This document shows, one piece after another, positions 1 to 9,496 of a DNA stretch of 64,000 nt. Numbering within the stretch: the first letter of the stretch is position 1; each line of letters opens with the position of its first letter. A program made the position numbers and the translations under genes. The stretch comes from Thermoguttaceae bacterium (GTDB lineage: Bacteria; Planctomycetota; Planctomycetia; Pirellulales; Thermoguttaceae), in NCBI GenBank assembly GCA_017447865.1, contig JAFSMO010000074.1, forward strand, positions 62,001 to 126,000. The letters run 5' to 3'. Under the pieces are notes generated by a model, which saw only the letters and a list, made by a program, of their open reading frames with translations, had not been told where the DNA came from and made no database searches.

Positions 1-174
1 AATACGATTGGGAATTATTACAAACCTTTGGACTTGCATAAAAGTATGAGTGATCTTTTGGCCTCTACCGATATGGAATATCCAGACGGTTGGGAAAGAC
101 AGGCGGAAAAGGACGCGAAATTAAAGATTTCCCCGGAATTGATTCAGGAAAACGCGGAATCCGCCCAAAATTAG
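1..174 (+). CDS. C-terminal end of an unknown protein (cut by window edge)
   Basis: Frame 1 is open from the first base to a TAG at 172-174, giving the last 57 residues of a protein that begins left of the window. The fragment is charged and hydrophilic and ends in NAESAQN. I recognise no family. Base composition resembles the following element genes, so it is probably another gene of the integrated element. A random open frame of this length is possible, so confidence is moderate. Confidence 0.4.
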   Translation, partial: NTIGNYYKPLDLHKSMSDLLASTDMEYPDGWERQAEKDAKLKISPELIQENAESAQN

Positions 175-275
175 AACGATTTTGAACGATTTTGGCAGTT
201 TCTGAAAGCAATTTCGGGACAAAATAAACTGAACAGGAACAAGTTTCTGATTCGTAAAACACGGGATTAAATGCG

Positions 276-328
276 TTTTAGGGGAGTGCATTTCGCAGCA
301 AAATATAACGAAATTGCTCTCCCCTAAA
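276..328. repeat. Imperfect inverted repeat between two convergent genes
   Basis: The left arm at 276-295 and the right arm at 309-328 are imperfect reverse complements built on TTTAGGGGAG and CTCCCCTAAA, with a 13-base loop. It lies between the end of the partial gene at 174 and the end of the minus-strand gene at 425, where a bidirectional terminator would be expected. There is no long T-run, so it may instead be a protein-binding site or part of an element end. Confidence 0.45.
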
Positions 329-424
329 CTTGGATTCCAGCCCCATAAGAATTGCTCTGATTTTGGAAGGACCCGTGAAGGTTAGGATGAAAAGACATTG
401 CTTTTAACTGGTATTTCAGAGAAT

Positions 425-859
425 TCAATCGGAGGGGTTTTCACTGGATTCAGTTTTTTGCTTTTCCCAATATTGGGGCCAGTCTAAATCATAAACTCCT
501 TTTGAAATTTTCAGATCGTCATAAATGGCGACTTTAACGTTTTCAATTTCGATTAGGCGTTTGAAATCGATATGGTTAATATCCTCGTAGTATTCCACTT
601 TATCGAGTGATAGGAGGTGAAGTGTTAGTGTTTTTTTTCTTACTCTTTCCTTCAAGAGCTTTGTATTTCTACAACCACACCGATTTTGCAGAGCGGCATA
701 AGCGGCACAATATTTAGCCCACTCATTGATTGCGGCAATTTTTTCCTCAAGAGTAAATGAATCCTTGAGAAACACTTTTGCGGCTTCATCGTCAAAGTTC
801 AATTTCATTACTTCAATATCCGAAGCCATAATGCAGACGATTCGTTTTTTATCACCCAT
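425..859 (-). CDS. Hypothetical protein, 144 aa, of the integrated element
   Basis: I do not recognise this protein. It is soluble and charged, with no signal peptide or membrane segment, and has a mid-protein Cys-Gly-Cys pair followed by a basic stretch. The start is well supported: on the minus strand a strong AAAGGAGGT ribosome site sits 6-7 bases upstream of the ATG. It is the only gene in the left end of the element transcribed towards the window start, so it is probably expressed separately from the replication module at 2516-5108. Confidence 0.65.
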   Translation of the reverse strand: MGDKKRIVCIMASDIEVMKLNFDDEAAKVFLKDSFTLEEKIAAINEWAKYCAAYAALQNRCGCRNTKLLKERVRKKTLTLHLLSLDKVEYYEDINHIDFKRLIEIENVKVAIYDDLKISKGVYDLDWPQYWEKQKTESSENPSD

Positions 860-1110
860 TCGTTTACCTCCTTTGAACGTTTCGACAGATTCAGGATTTT
901 TCTTTAGTGGGATCGTGGAGGCTGGAAGCCACTTGTTCTTTTAATTTCTGAAAATCTGATTCTCATTCCAAATTGCTTTGTACTCAGGCGGCTTGCGCCC
1001 TTCTTTGGGCCTGCTCTTTTGATTTGGGGGTACTTCCCTAATTTTGAAATAAGTGGTAATATATAGCGTATAGAAGTTGTAAGGTTATTCTAAAAGCAAA
1101 GGGCGGAAAT

Positions 1111-2310
1111 ATGGCTATTAGTCAAGAAAAGGTTTGTGGCTGGCTGGTTTATTATGGAAGCGGGGAAGTTGGTCAATATCCCCATAACGTGATTGAATTG
1201 GAAGTGATTCCAGAGGTTTGGGAATTGTATGTGGTGAAGTACCCGGACAATTTCGATACATCCGAATATTACGGCTTTTTTGCTTGGAAGCGTGAACTCT
1301 CTTTTGACGAAAAAAGAAGTGCTGGTCGCTTAACAAAACAGATTCAAGACTTGAGTGATGACTTTACAAAATTTCAAGAGTATTGCTTGAAAAATTGGAA
1401 TGACTTTTGCGCTGAATACAAGCATTTACCCCCGGAAAGGATTCAGGCGGCAAAGAAATTTTGCGTGCTGGATTCCGTGCCTACTCCGGCGGCTCCGTCT
1501 GATCCGGTTGAATACGTTTTGGATTTCGCGGTACAGAATAAATCGGGTAATGTTTGGCCGGGGGTGGTGATTCTCGGACCTCTTGCCTCTCCGTCTGGTT
1601 TTATGAAAGCATTGGAAACCAATATTAGTTTGAGAGAAATAATTAAACGGTCATTAGGTAAAAACGCAAGTGGCGGTTTTGAGCACGTTGAAATTCAAGA
1701 AAGAGGAAAGTATTTTGAGCAACACCCTGAAAGAAGGTTTAATTCTCAAATTATTCCTGAATTAGCCGATTTTGTAAAAGCATATAACGCGGGTGGCTCG
1801 CAGGCGGCCCTGGCCTCCGGTTCCTCTCTGGTTAGCTCTGATCCCGTTCCGGCAGTCCCTGCTGATTCCGTTCTTGAAGATGTTACGGCGTTTATTTATG
1901 ATGGAATAACAAAGGAAATTAAAGCTCCGGTGCGTGATTCCAAAAGGAAAACGACCTTAACCGAACTGGAAAAGACGAATGCCAAATTGGATAGTATTGA
2001 CGAAAAAATAGTGCGTCTGGACGAAAAAATAGAACGTCTGGACGAAAAAACAGAACAGATTCATAAAAACGCTGAAAGAATTCCCCGCGAAATAATTGAA
2101 CGCATTGAACATAAATGGAATATAAACGTGCGCCGGTTTTGGCAATATGAGATTCTAGGACTAGGTCCTGAAGAAATTTGGGAATGGGAAAACCCCGGTA
2201 GGACGTTAAAAGGCTTGAACGCGGAAGAAAAGAAGCCGGAATTAGCCCCGATTTATACTTCATTAAATAGGGCAAGAGACAAAGAAGAAAGCAAGAAGGG
2301 AAAACGTTAA
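1111..2310 (+). CDS. Hypothetical protein with C-terminal coiled coil, 399 aa
   Basis: Family not recognised. The N-terminal half (about 1-130) is aromatic-rich and looks globular. Residues 240-270 form an Ala/Pro/Ser-rich linker. Around residues 295-325 there is a short heptad-like repeat built on the unit RLDEKIE, predicting a coiled coil and oligomerisation. A basic tail ends in KKGKR. There is no signal peptide. GGGCGGAA shortly before the ATG is a weak ribosome site. A hairpin terminator follows at 2372, so the gene is a single unit just upstream of the excisionase/replication genes. It could be an element accessory (cargo) gene; no enzymatic motif is visible. Confidence 0.7.
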   Translation: MAISQEKVCGWLVYYGSGEVGQYPHNVIELEVIPEVWELYVVKYPDNFDTSEYYGFFAWKRELSFDEKRSAGRLTKQIQDLSDDFTKFQEYCLKNWNDFCAEYKHLPPERIQAAKKFCVLDSVPTPAAPSDPVEYVLDFAVQNKSGNVWPGVVILGPLASPSGFMKALETNISLREIIKRSLGKNASGGFEHVEIQERGKYFEQHPERRFNSQIIPELADFVKAYNAGGSQAALASGSSLVSSDPVPAVPADSVLEDVTAFIYDGITKEIKAPVRDSKRKTTLTELEKTNAKLDSIDEKIVRLDEKIERLDEKTEQIHKNAERIPREIIERIEHKWNINVRRFWQYEILGLGPEEIWEWENPGRTLKGLNAEEKKPELAPIYTSLNRARDKEESKKGKR

Positions 2311-2327
2311 TTCCGGCGGACCTGCTG

Positions 2328-2410
2328 AAATGTAAGAAAATGTAAGATGGATTTTTTAGAGTGCCTATTTTGCGGGATAAAACCCGCTTTTTTTCTTTTA
2401 AAATGTAAGA
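2328..2410 (+). repeat. Three copies of a 10-bp direct repeat (iteron-like)
   Basis: AAATGTAAGA occurs at 2328-2337, 2338-2347 and 2401-2410. The first two copies are directly adjacent; the third is just upstream of the promoter at 2421. They bracket a terminator hairpin. The position fits operator sites for the HTH protein at 2516 or iterons for a replication initiator; the sequence alone does not decide. Confidence 0.6.
2372..2396 (+). terminator. Rho-independent terminator after the 399-aa gene
   Basis: GCGGG at 2372-2376 pairs with CCCGC at 2383-2387 around a six-base loop and is followed by a run of seven T residues. Confidence 0.8.
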
Positions 2411-2420
2411 TTTTGTAAAC

Positions 2421-2448
2421 TTGCAAGACTCTTTTTTTGTGCTATACT
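2421..2448 (+). promoter_or_regulatory. Promoter of the excisionase/replication operon
   Basis: TTGCAA (2421-2426) and TATACT (2443-2448) are separated by 16 bp, about 70 bp before the ATG at 2516. A direct repeat copy ends 10 bp upstream of the -35 box, suggesting repression or activation by a repeat-binding protein. Confidence 0.65.
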
Positions 2449-2515
2449 TTCTCTCATAACACTTGCGAAAGGCGCGGGTGGAAATTCTAAAATCCTTTAA
2501 CGGAGACAAATTACT

Positions 2516-2719
2516 ATGACTGATTTTTTGAAGGTGGAAGATGTTGCGAAGCTGCTGAAATGCTCTCCGCGGACGGTCAATTACTTGAGGACGAATAGCG
2601 GTTTGCCGTGCGTGAAGCTGGGGCGGCTCGTTCGCTTTTCACGTGAAGCAGTGCAGGCGTGGCTTGAAGAAAAGCAGAAATCCGCCCCCGGCGTGAAGTC
2701 ACTGGAAAATACAAAATAA
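2516..2719 (+). CDS. Excisionase-family (HTH_17) DNA-binding protein
   Basis: A 67-residue protein that is almost entirely one MerR-like winged helix-turn-helix: residues 4-50 read KVEDVAKLLKCSPRTV followed by the usual recognition helix and the KLGRLVRFSREAVQAWL wing typical of excisionase-family (HTH_17) proteins. Such proteins bind att sites to direct excision or regulate the element promoter. It is the first gene after the promoter at 2421 and is followed by the primase-like and ATPase genes. A GGAG core lies about ten bases before the start. The role as recombination directionality factor is inferred from the tyrosine integrase at 5352. Confidence 0.85.
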   Translation: MTDFLKVEDVAKLLKCSPRTVNYLRTNSGLPCVKLGRLVRFSREAVQAWLEEKQKSAPGVKSLENTK

Positions 2720-2866
2720 GTTTTCCTTGGCAGACGTAAAAAACCGCGTCGATTATTCCAGTAACCGGCGCGGCGTAATTCAGACAGAAAGCCCTTTTGA
2801 TTCTTTCTATTTTAGCCAAAACTCTGAAAGCGTCAAGGGGGGTCTATAATCTTGAAAGGCCCTTAA

Positions 2867-3964
2867 ATGGATGTTGAAACCAGAATAATAAAATGCGTAC
2901 AAACGTTTGCTCCGGCTGTACAGGGTGAACGCGGCCGATATACATTATACCGTGCAGCAAAGTATCTGGTAAAAAAATATGACCTGACCCCTGAACAAGT
3001 ATTCGGTTATTTGTGGGAGTTTTATAATCCGCGATGTATTCCACCGTGGGACGATTCAGAAAAGCGTGATTTTATTAATCAATGTAAATCCGCTTGGAAA
3101 AAAGCCCCGGCTGATCGTGGGAGGCTCCTTGAACGCGGTGAACGCTCGCAGGCGGTCAAGGCCCCGGCCCTCTCCTTGGTGCGCTCCGATTCCGGCTCTG
3201 GTACTCGGTCCGGCTCGCGGGGATCCGAAATCCTGATTCCTTATGATGACGGACCGGCACGGTCAAAAAGATGGTATGAGGGAAAGCGTGAAATCTGGAA
3301 TGTGACTTACGGTTATTATTCCCCCGGCGTGTTTCTTAATGTACCCTCTCCGAAATCCAAATACAGGGCCTTTTACCTGTTTGATTATCGAAATAAATCC
3401 GGCGATCCTTATATGCTTATAAAGCGGATCGAAATGAAAGAACTGACGGCAAACGGTAAACCTAAAAAGAGTTGCCTAGCTTACCATTGGGACGCGATGA
3501 AGGGCGGTTACATTTCGGGCGGGGGAGGTTTGGCCTCGATTCCTTGGCGGCTCCCTGACTTGGAAAAGGCGGAATCCGTGATTTTGGTGGAAGGTGAAAA
3601 GGCGGCGTTCCGATTGAATCGTTTTCTGGAAAGATGGTTTGACGAAACCGAAATTTTAACCACTTGTTTCCCAAACGGCGCGGGCGCGTGGTCCGATGAC
3701 CGGAAAAGATTTTTTCAGGGGAAAACCGTTTTTGTATGGCCTGACAACGATTCCGCTGGGTTTGAGTATGCGCGGAGGGCGGCGGATTCCTTGCGCAGTG
3801 TGACGTGTAACGTGAAGGCCTTGAAGTTTTATCCAGACCGATTCCCACAAAAAGCGGACGCTGTGGAAGTGCTTGAGGATTTTCAGGAAAGAACGAACTG
3901 GGGAGAAATTGAGGCCCGTGACCTTGAAGGGCTGATTCAAGAGATGTTTTACAAGGAGAAATAA
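2867..3964 (+). CDS. TOPRIM-domain primase-like protein of the element
   Basis: This 365-residue protein has two recognisable parts. The N-terminal 80 residues include YNPRCIPPWDDSEKRDFI, the helical motif found next to primase/polymerase modules in mobile elements (often written as NPRCxPPWSExEL). Residues 235-300 form a TOPRIM fold: the acidic residue in VEGEKAA (Glu242) and the Asp-x-Asp pair in WPDNDSAG (Asp293, Asp295). There is no zinc-binding primase domain, so it resembles the minimal Toprim primase/regulatory proteins of plasmids and phages. It ends 4 bases before the next start, so the two are translated together. It probably primes replication of the excised element; activity is not shown by sequence. 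Confidence 0.75.
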   Translation: MDVETRIIKCVQTFAPAVQGERGRYTLYRAAKYLVKKYDLTPEQVFGYLWEFYNPRCIPPWDDSEKRDFINQCKSAWKKAPADRGRLLERGERSQAVKAPALSLVRSDSGSGTRSGSRGSEILIPYDDGPARSKRWYEGKREIWNVTYGYYSPGVFLNVPSPKSKYRAFYLFDYRNKSGDPYMLIKRIEMKELTANGKPKKSCLAYHWDAMKGGYISGGGGLASIPWRLPDLEKAESVILVEGEKAAFRLNRFLERWFDETEILTTCFPNGAGAWSDDRKRFFQGKTVFVWPDNDSAGFEYARRAADSLRSVTCNVKALKFYPDRFPQKADAVEVLEDFQERTNWGEIEARDLEGLIQEMFYKEK

Positions 3965-3968
3965 ACCG

Positions 3969-5108
3969 ATGGAAAAGAAGAATCTGATTTGTGATATTAA
4001 TTCCCCCGATGACGTGAAAAAGATTGGGGCGCGTCCGCTCGAAGCTCCGACGGATTCGGACGATGAAAAAGCCCCTTCCCCTGGCTCGCTGAAAACCTCC
4101 CCAGAAACGGCCCTGGGTGCGTCTGATTCAAGAGTAAACCAGAAAGGAGGATCGTTGGAAGGCGTTGAAATTGAAGCGCAAGAAGGGGAGAAAAAGCACC
4201 TTATTGAAGATTGGAGAAATGAAATCTTGAGTGCTGATACACGGATAGACCTTCCACCTCTCAAACCGATTCTTTCCCCGATTCTGAATGAAGGTGAAAC
4301 GATGATTATTTACGCGAAAACCGGCGTGGGAAAATCGTGGTTTGCGATGGAGATGGGAAAAGTAATTGCAGAGGGCGGTTCTTTTTTAGGGCGGTATTCC
4401 GTGGAAGCTCCCCGGCGCGTGTTTTACGTCGATGGGGAAATGGGAGTTAGACCTTTTCAAGACCGTCTGGATAAAATGAAGGTGCATACCGGAAATCTTA
4501 AATATAGAACGTGTGATTTTCCTACTGATTGTAAGCCGTGGGATTTTGCAAAGGAGGAATTTCAAAACGCTCTGATCCGGTGCGTAAAGGAATTTCAATC
4601 AGACGTGGCTTTTCTGGATAACTTGACTACTCTTTACATTGCCGATAAAACAAACCAACAGGAATCCTGGGCGATTATGCAGAGTTTCATCTTGCGCTTG
4701 CGGAACTCCGGTCTGGCGGTGGTAATCGTTGACCACTCCGGCAAAGGTGTAGGGCTTGGACCGCGTGGAACGTCCGCAAAAACGGATATTATGCAGACGG
4801 TGATTGAACTGGAAACTCCGGTGGACTACAAAGATGAAGATGGGGCACGGTTTAACGTTCATTTCAGAAAGCACCGTAATTTCTTTGGAGATGACGCGAA
4901 ACCTTTTGAGGCGTGGCTTACTGAAAACGGCTGGGAAATCGGCGATGTAAAAGAAGCACCCAAACCGGATCGGGCAAGCGACAAAGAAAAAGCGTTTTCA
5001 ATGTTCGATGAAGGGAAATCCGTGAAAGATGTGCTGGACGAACTGGGTAAGCCTCCATCTACAGTTTATCGATGGCACGCCGAATGGGAGGGCGGAAAAG
5101 ATGGCTAA
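3969..5108 (+). CDS. RecA-fold (RepA/AAA_25-like) helicase ATPase with C-terminal HTH
   Basis: A 379-residue RecA-type ATPase. Residues 1-85 are low-complexity and acidic. The Walker A motif is AKTGVGKS near residue 118, followed by VFYVDGEM (the RepA-type motif after Walker A), a Walker B-like strand VAFLDNLT near 215 and a conserved VVIVDHSGKG strand near 255. The last 45 residues include DVLDELGKPPSTVYRWHAEW, a helix-turn-helix suited to DNA recognition. This architecture matches RepA-like hexameric helicases/loaders of plasmids and integrative elements. With the TOPRIM protein just upstream it forms a replication module. A role as a DNA repair or partition ATPase is less likely. Confidence 0.8.
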   Translation: MEKKNLICDINSPDDVKKIGARPLEAPTDSDDEKAPSPGSLKTSPETALGASDSRVNQKGGSLEGVEIEAQEGEKKHLIEDWRNEILSADTRIDLPPLKPILSPILNEGETMIIYAKTGVGKSWFAMEMGKVIAEGGSFLGRYSVEAPRRVFYVDGEMGVRPFQDRLDKMKVHTGNLKYRTCDFPTDCKPWDFAKEEFQNALIRCVKEFQSDVAFLDNLTTLYIADKTNQQESWAIMQSFILRLRNSGLAVVIVDHSGKGVGLGPRGTSAKTDIMQTVIELETPVDYKDEDGARFNVHFRKHRNFFGDDAKPFEAWLTENGWEIGDVKEAPKPDRASDKEKAFSMFDEGKSVKDVLDELGKPPSTVYRWHAEWEGGKDG

Positions 5109-5115
5109 AACCAAT

Positions 5116-5174
5116 ATTCTCATTTTCTCATTCCCATAATCCCTTATAGAAAAATGAGAATGAGAATTGAGAAT
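5116..5174. repeat. Inverted repeat with three GAGAAT units
   Basis: The left arm (5116-5133) and right arm (5158-5174) are near-perfect reverse complements, separated by 24 bp. The right arm consists of GAGAAT three times (5156-5161, 5162-5167, 5169-5174). It lies between the ATPase stop and the integrase promoter. The regular hexamer spacing resembles a multi-subunit operator or iteron set more than a terminator, because no T-run follows. Confidence 0.6.
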
Positions 5175-5277
5175 CAAACGGCACGAAACCCCCTTGCACG
5201 TTAAGGACGTTAAAAAATTTTCAAGGAATTTCCTGAAATTTTGAGGGGGTCCCAATATTCATAAATTCATTTCCTGC

Positions 5278-5283
5278 TATAAT
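5278..5283 (+). promoter_or_regulatory. Extended -10 promoter of the integrase gene
   Basis: TATAAT is preceded by TGC, a TGn extended -10. No clear -35 box is visible. A GGGGA/TCCCC hairpin (about 5295-5313) lies in the leader before the integrase ribosome site, so translation of the integrase may be damped. Confidence 0.5.
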
Positions 5284-5351
5284 GTTTCAAAAGTGGGGGG
5301 AGACGTTTCCCCTCCGATGGTTCCAAAACTGTTTTGAAAGGAGTCCTTAAA

Positions 5352-6892
<1,541 letters not shown>

Positions 6893-6990
6893 GAAATTAT
6901 ATTAGTATTATACGGTTTTCTGTTTTTTTTGCAAGGAGGGGGGGCACGATTTTTCTTCGTTTTTCTCCTGATTTTCTTTTGGGCCACTGC

Positions 6991-7019
6991 TTGACAGGAT
7001 CTCCGGCCTCTGATAAAAT
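6991..7019 (+). promoter_or_regulatory. Promoter of the DUF1080 gene
   Basis: A perfect TTGACA (6991-6996) and TAAAAT (7014-7019) with a 17-bp spacer. The predicted transcript starts near 7026, which rules out the upstream in-frame ATG at 6979 and supports the ATG at 7075. Confidence 0.85.
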
Positions 7020-7074
7020 GGTCTTATTCGGTTTTTTTCTGCTTTCAAGTTCCATCCACGAAAGGAATCCCTCC

Positions 7075-7797
7075 ATGAAACGTTTCTCAATTTGTGCCGC
7101 TTGTTTCGTTTGTCTTGCCGCTTTCGCGGTCTCATTCGCCATGGCTCAGGAAAAGGCGCCGGCCCAGGACGGCTGGATCAACCTCTTCGAGGGAAAAACC
7201 TTGGCCGACTTCGACTGCTACCTCGATGATAATGGCGTCAAGGAAAACGTATACACGCTGGAAGACGGCATTCTCAAGGTCAGCGGGAACCCGTACGGCT
7301 GGCTCTCTCCCAAGGGCACCTACAGGAATTTCATCTTCGAGACCGAAATTTTCTACCCCACCGACGACCCCAAGGCCAACAGCGGGATCTTCATCCGCAT
7401 CGCCGAGCCGGAAAACCGGCCCACCCCGCTCTTCTTGCCGCCGTGCGTTGAGTGCCAGCTCCAGACCCAGAATATTGGGCACCTGTTCGCGTTCCACGGG
7501 CATACGCTCATTGGAGCCTCGGACCGTTACTCCTACCGCGAACGCAAAGAGTTCGACGGAAAGGCCGCCCCGGAACTGCACAAACTCTTGCACGTGAAAA
7601 ACGCGCAGGTGGGCGCCGATGGCTGGAACAAGCTCGCGATTTTCTGCCATGAGGACCTGGTGACGGTCTTCCTGAACGGCCAGGCGGTCAACTGGGCCTG
7701 CAACGTGACGAACGCCGCGGGGCGCATCGGCTTCCAGTCCGAAGGCGGCCAGGTCTGGTTCCGCAACGCCCGGATCAAGCCGATGGACGAGAAATAA
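7075..7797 (+). CDS. Secreted DUF1080 protein (3-keto-disaccharide hydrolase family)
   Basis: A 240-residue protein with a Sec signal peptide (hydrophobic core about 6-22, AMA-Q cleavage near 24-25) followed by one DUF1080 concanavalin-like domain: GWINLFEGKTLADF at the start, the NSGIFIRI strand in the middle and the closing GRIGFQSEGGQVWFRNARI signature. DUF1080 proteins are abundant in planctomycetes and linked to oxidised-sugar hydrolysis. The start at 7075 follows the promoter at 6991 and a ribosome site AAAGGAA. The next gene (7896) is 98 bp downstream on the same strand and could be co-transcribed. The substrate cannot be read from sequence. Confidence 0.88.
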   Translation: MKRFSICAACFVCLAAFAVSFAMAQEKAPAQDGWINLFEGKTLADFDCYLDDNGVKENVYTLEDGILKVSGNPYGWLSPKGTYRNFIFETEIFYPTDDPKANSGIFIRIAEPENRPTPLFLPPCVECQLQTQNIGHLFAFHGHTLIGASDRYSYRERKEFDGKAAPELHKLLHVKNAQVGADGWNKLAIFCHEDLVTVFLNGQAVNWACNVTNAAGRIGFQSEGGQVWFRNARIKPMDEK

Positions 7798-7826
7798 ACC
7801 ACGGTACACGTCAGCCCGCCGCCTGA

Positions 7827-7858
7827 TCCAGCGATTACATGCTCCGCGGATCGGGCGG
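7827..7858. repeat. Fragment of family II intergenic repeat
   Basis: CCAGCGATTACATG followed by CTCCGCGGATCGGGCGG matches the outer arm of the palindromic elements at 61545 and 63096. Only one arm is clear here, so it is a degenerate or partial copy. Confidence 0.5.
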
Positions 7859-7895
7859 TTTTTACGCGTTTTTTTCCTTTGAATATTTATCTGCC

Positions 7896-9254
7896 ATGAA
7901 AAAGCACGATCGTTTATCCCGCCGTTTGTTTTTGGGGCAGAGCGTCGCGGCGCCGCTCGTCGTTTCCCAGCTCGGAATGAATTCAAAATGCAGCGCCCAG
8001 GAAACCGGCGCGGCCATTCCGGACCCCACTCCCCTCGAGACTCCCGAGACCGGCAAGCCGTACCCGGGCTGGAAAGAGGGCGAGCTGGATCTGCATTTCA
8101 TCTACACCGGCGCGACAGAGTCGGCTTTTCACATTTACCCGGACGGGACGTCCATGCTGCTCGATACGGGCGACTGGGCGCATGACGGCAATACGGTCAT
8201 GCTCCCCGACACGAGCCGCCGCTCTGGGGAATGGGTTGCCCGGTACGTCCAGCGCGTGAACCCGGCGGGGAACCACATCGATTACATGATGTGCTCGCAC
8301 TTCCACGACGACCACTGCGGCGGAAACGAAAGTTACCACGCCGGCCTGACCTCGGGACGCGGCGAGGATTACCACCTTTCCGGCCTGGCGCAGGTCGCGG
8401 AGTTCATCCACTTCGACGAGGTTTTCGACCGCTCGTACCCCGACTACGAAGCGCCGGTCACGGCCTGGCGGCAGTACGAGACGAAAAACTGGCTTAAGTT
8501 CGTCCAGTACCAGGAAAAGGCGAACGGCCTGAAGCGCACGCCGTTCGTCGTCGGCCGGGCGGGTCAGATCGTCCTGAAGAAAGCGCCGGAAAAGTACCAG
8601 GGCAAGTTTCAGGTCTTCAACGTCTGCGGGAACGGAACCGTCTGTCTGGAGCCGCCGCGGCCGGAAGACGAGTTCAACCCGGACGTTCAGGTCCCGACGG
8701 AAAATCTGTTCGTGAAGTACCCGCAGAACAACAAACCGGGCGCGAATGAAAATCTTTTCAGCATCGCGATCCGTCTGTCCTACGGGAAATTCCGGTTCTA
8801 TTCCGGCGGGGACGTCAGCGGGACCGTGCTGGATGACGACGGCAGCGACGTCGGTCTGGAAGGGATCGTCGGACGCACGGCCGGCAAAGTCACCGTCTGC
8901 AAGGCCAACCACCACGGCTTCATCGACGCCATGCGCCCGGAATTCGTTCGGGAGGTTCAGGCGAAAGCGTACGTGCTAAACGTCTGGCACCCGGCACACG
9001 TGAACAAGCAGACGGTCCCCGTGATGCTCTCGCGTGAGCTTTACCCGGGCGAGCGGCTCATCTGCCCGACGCTGTACGCCTGCCGCGACGCGGAGGTGAT
9101 CAACGCCCAGCCGTGGGCGAAGGAAATCGTCAAGATCGGCGGGCACGTCGTCGTGAAGGTCTTCGACGGCGGCGCGAAATTCAAGATTTACTACCTCACC
9201 GCGAACGACGAGTCCATGACGGTCAAAGCGGTTTACGGCCCGTGGGACGCGTAA
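7896..9254 (+). CDS. Tat-exported metallo-beta-lactamase-fold hydrolase
   Basis: A 452-residue protein. The N-terminus SRRLFLGQSVAAP is a twin-arginine signal. The mature protein carries the metallo-beta-lactamase motif HFHDDHCGG (HxHxDH) in the first third, a Gly-Gly-Asp (SGGDVSG) metal-ligand region and the late strand CKANHHGFIDAM with the final histidine. This pattern is closest to ComEC/Rec2-type MBL domains without the membrane part. The ATG at 7896 is chosen because earlier in-frame sequence lies in a repeat fragment and would bury the Tat signal. It follows the DUF1080 gene on the same strand, so a role in handling extracellular sugar or phosphate esters is possible but unproven. Confidence 0.8.
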   Translation: MKKHDRLSRRLFLGQSVAAPLVVSQLGMNSKCSAQETGAAIPDPTPLETPETGKPYPGWKEGELDLHFIYTGATESAFHIYPDGTSMLLDTGDWAHDGNTVMLPDTSRRSGEWVARYVQRVNPAGNHIDYMMCSHFHDDHCGGNESYHAGLTSGRGEDYHLSGLAQVAEFIHFDEVFDRSYPDYEAPVTAWRQYETKNWLKFVQYQEKANGLKRTPFVVGRAGQIVLKKAPEKYQGKFQVFNVCGNGTVCLEPPRPEDEFNPDVQVPTENLFVKYPQNNKPGANENLFSIAIRLSYGKFRFYSGGDVSGTVLDDDGSDVGLEGIVGRTAGKVTVCKANHHGFIDAMRPEFVREVQAKAYVLNVWHPAHVNKQTVPVMLSRELYPGERLICPTLYACRDAEVINAQPWAKEIVKIGGHVVVKVFDGGAKFKIYYLTANDESMTVKAVYGPWDA

Positions 9255-9286
9255 TAAACCGTGGTTCACGTCATCCAGCGATTATA

Positions 9287-9410
9287 GGCTCCCCTGAAAG
9301 GGGGGCTGCCGAGCGAAGCGAGGCTGGGGGGTTAAGACCAAAGGACGGACTTTCACCAGTTCCGGAACCCCTCCGACCCTTCGGGTCACCTCCCCTTTCA
9401 GGGGAGGCTT
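9287..9410 (-). repeat. Family I intergenic palindromic repeat, copy R1
   Basis: About 123 bp. The B end (CCCCTGAAAGGGGGG core) comes first and the A end (CCTCCCCTTTCAGGGGAGG) last, so it is reversed relative to R4-R6. The internal hairpin stem is GACCC/GGGTC, differing from the GGCCC/GGGCC of other copies by a compensated change. Family II arm fragments flank it (9274-9287 and 9416-9448). It lies between the MBL-fold and heparinase-like genes. Confidence 0.85.
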
Positions 9411-9496
9411 TTTCGTGATCCGCCTCAATCCGCGGGGCTTGTTGCGGCTTCGGACGTTTTCGGAGCGTTTTATTGTTTCACCTGAAGAGGAACCTC

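Noticed and set aside
65..262. A small minus-strand open frame near the left edge
   Set aside because: There is no ribosome site, and it overlaps a plus-strand open frame that better resembles coding sequence.
1..1110. A second copy of the tRNA-Lys 3' end marking the other end of the element
   Set aside because: I scanned for the acceptor and T-loop sequences and found none, so the far end must be outside the window.
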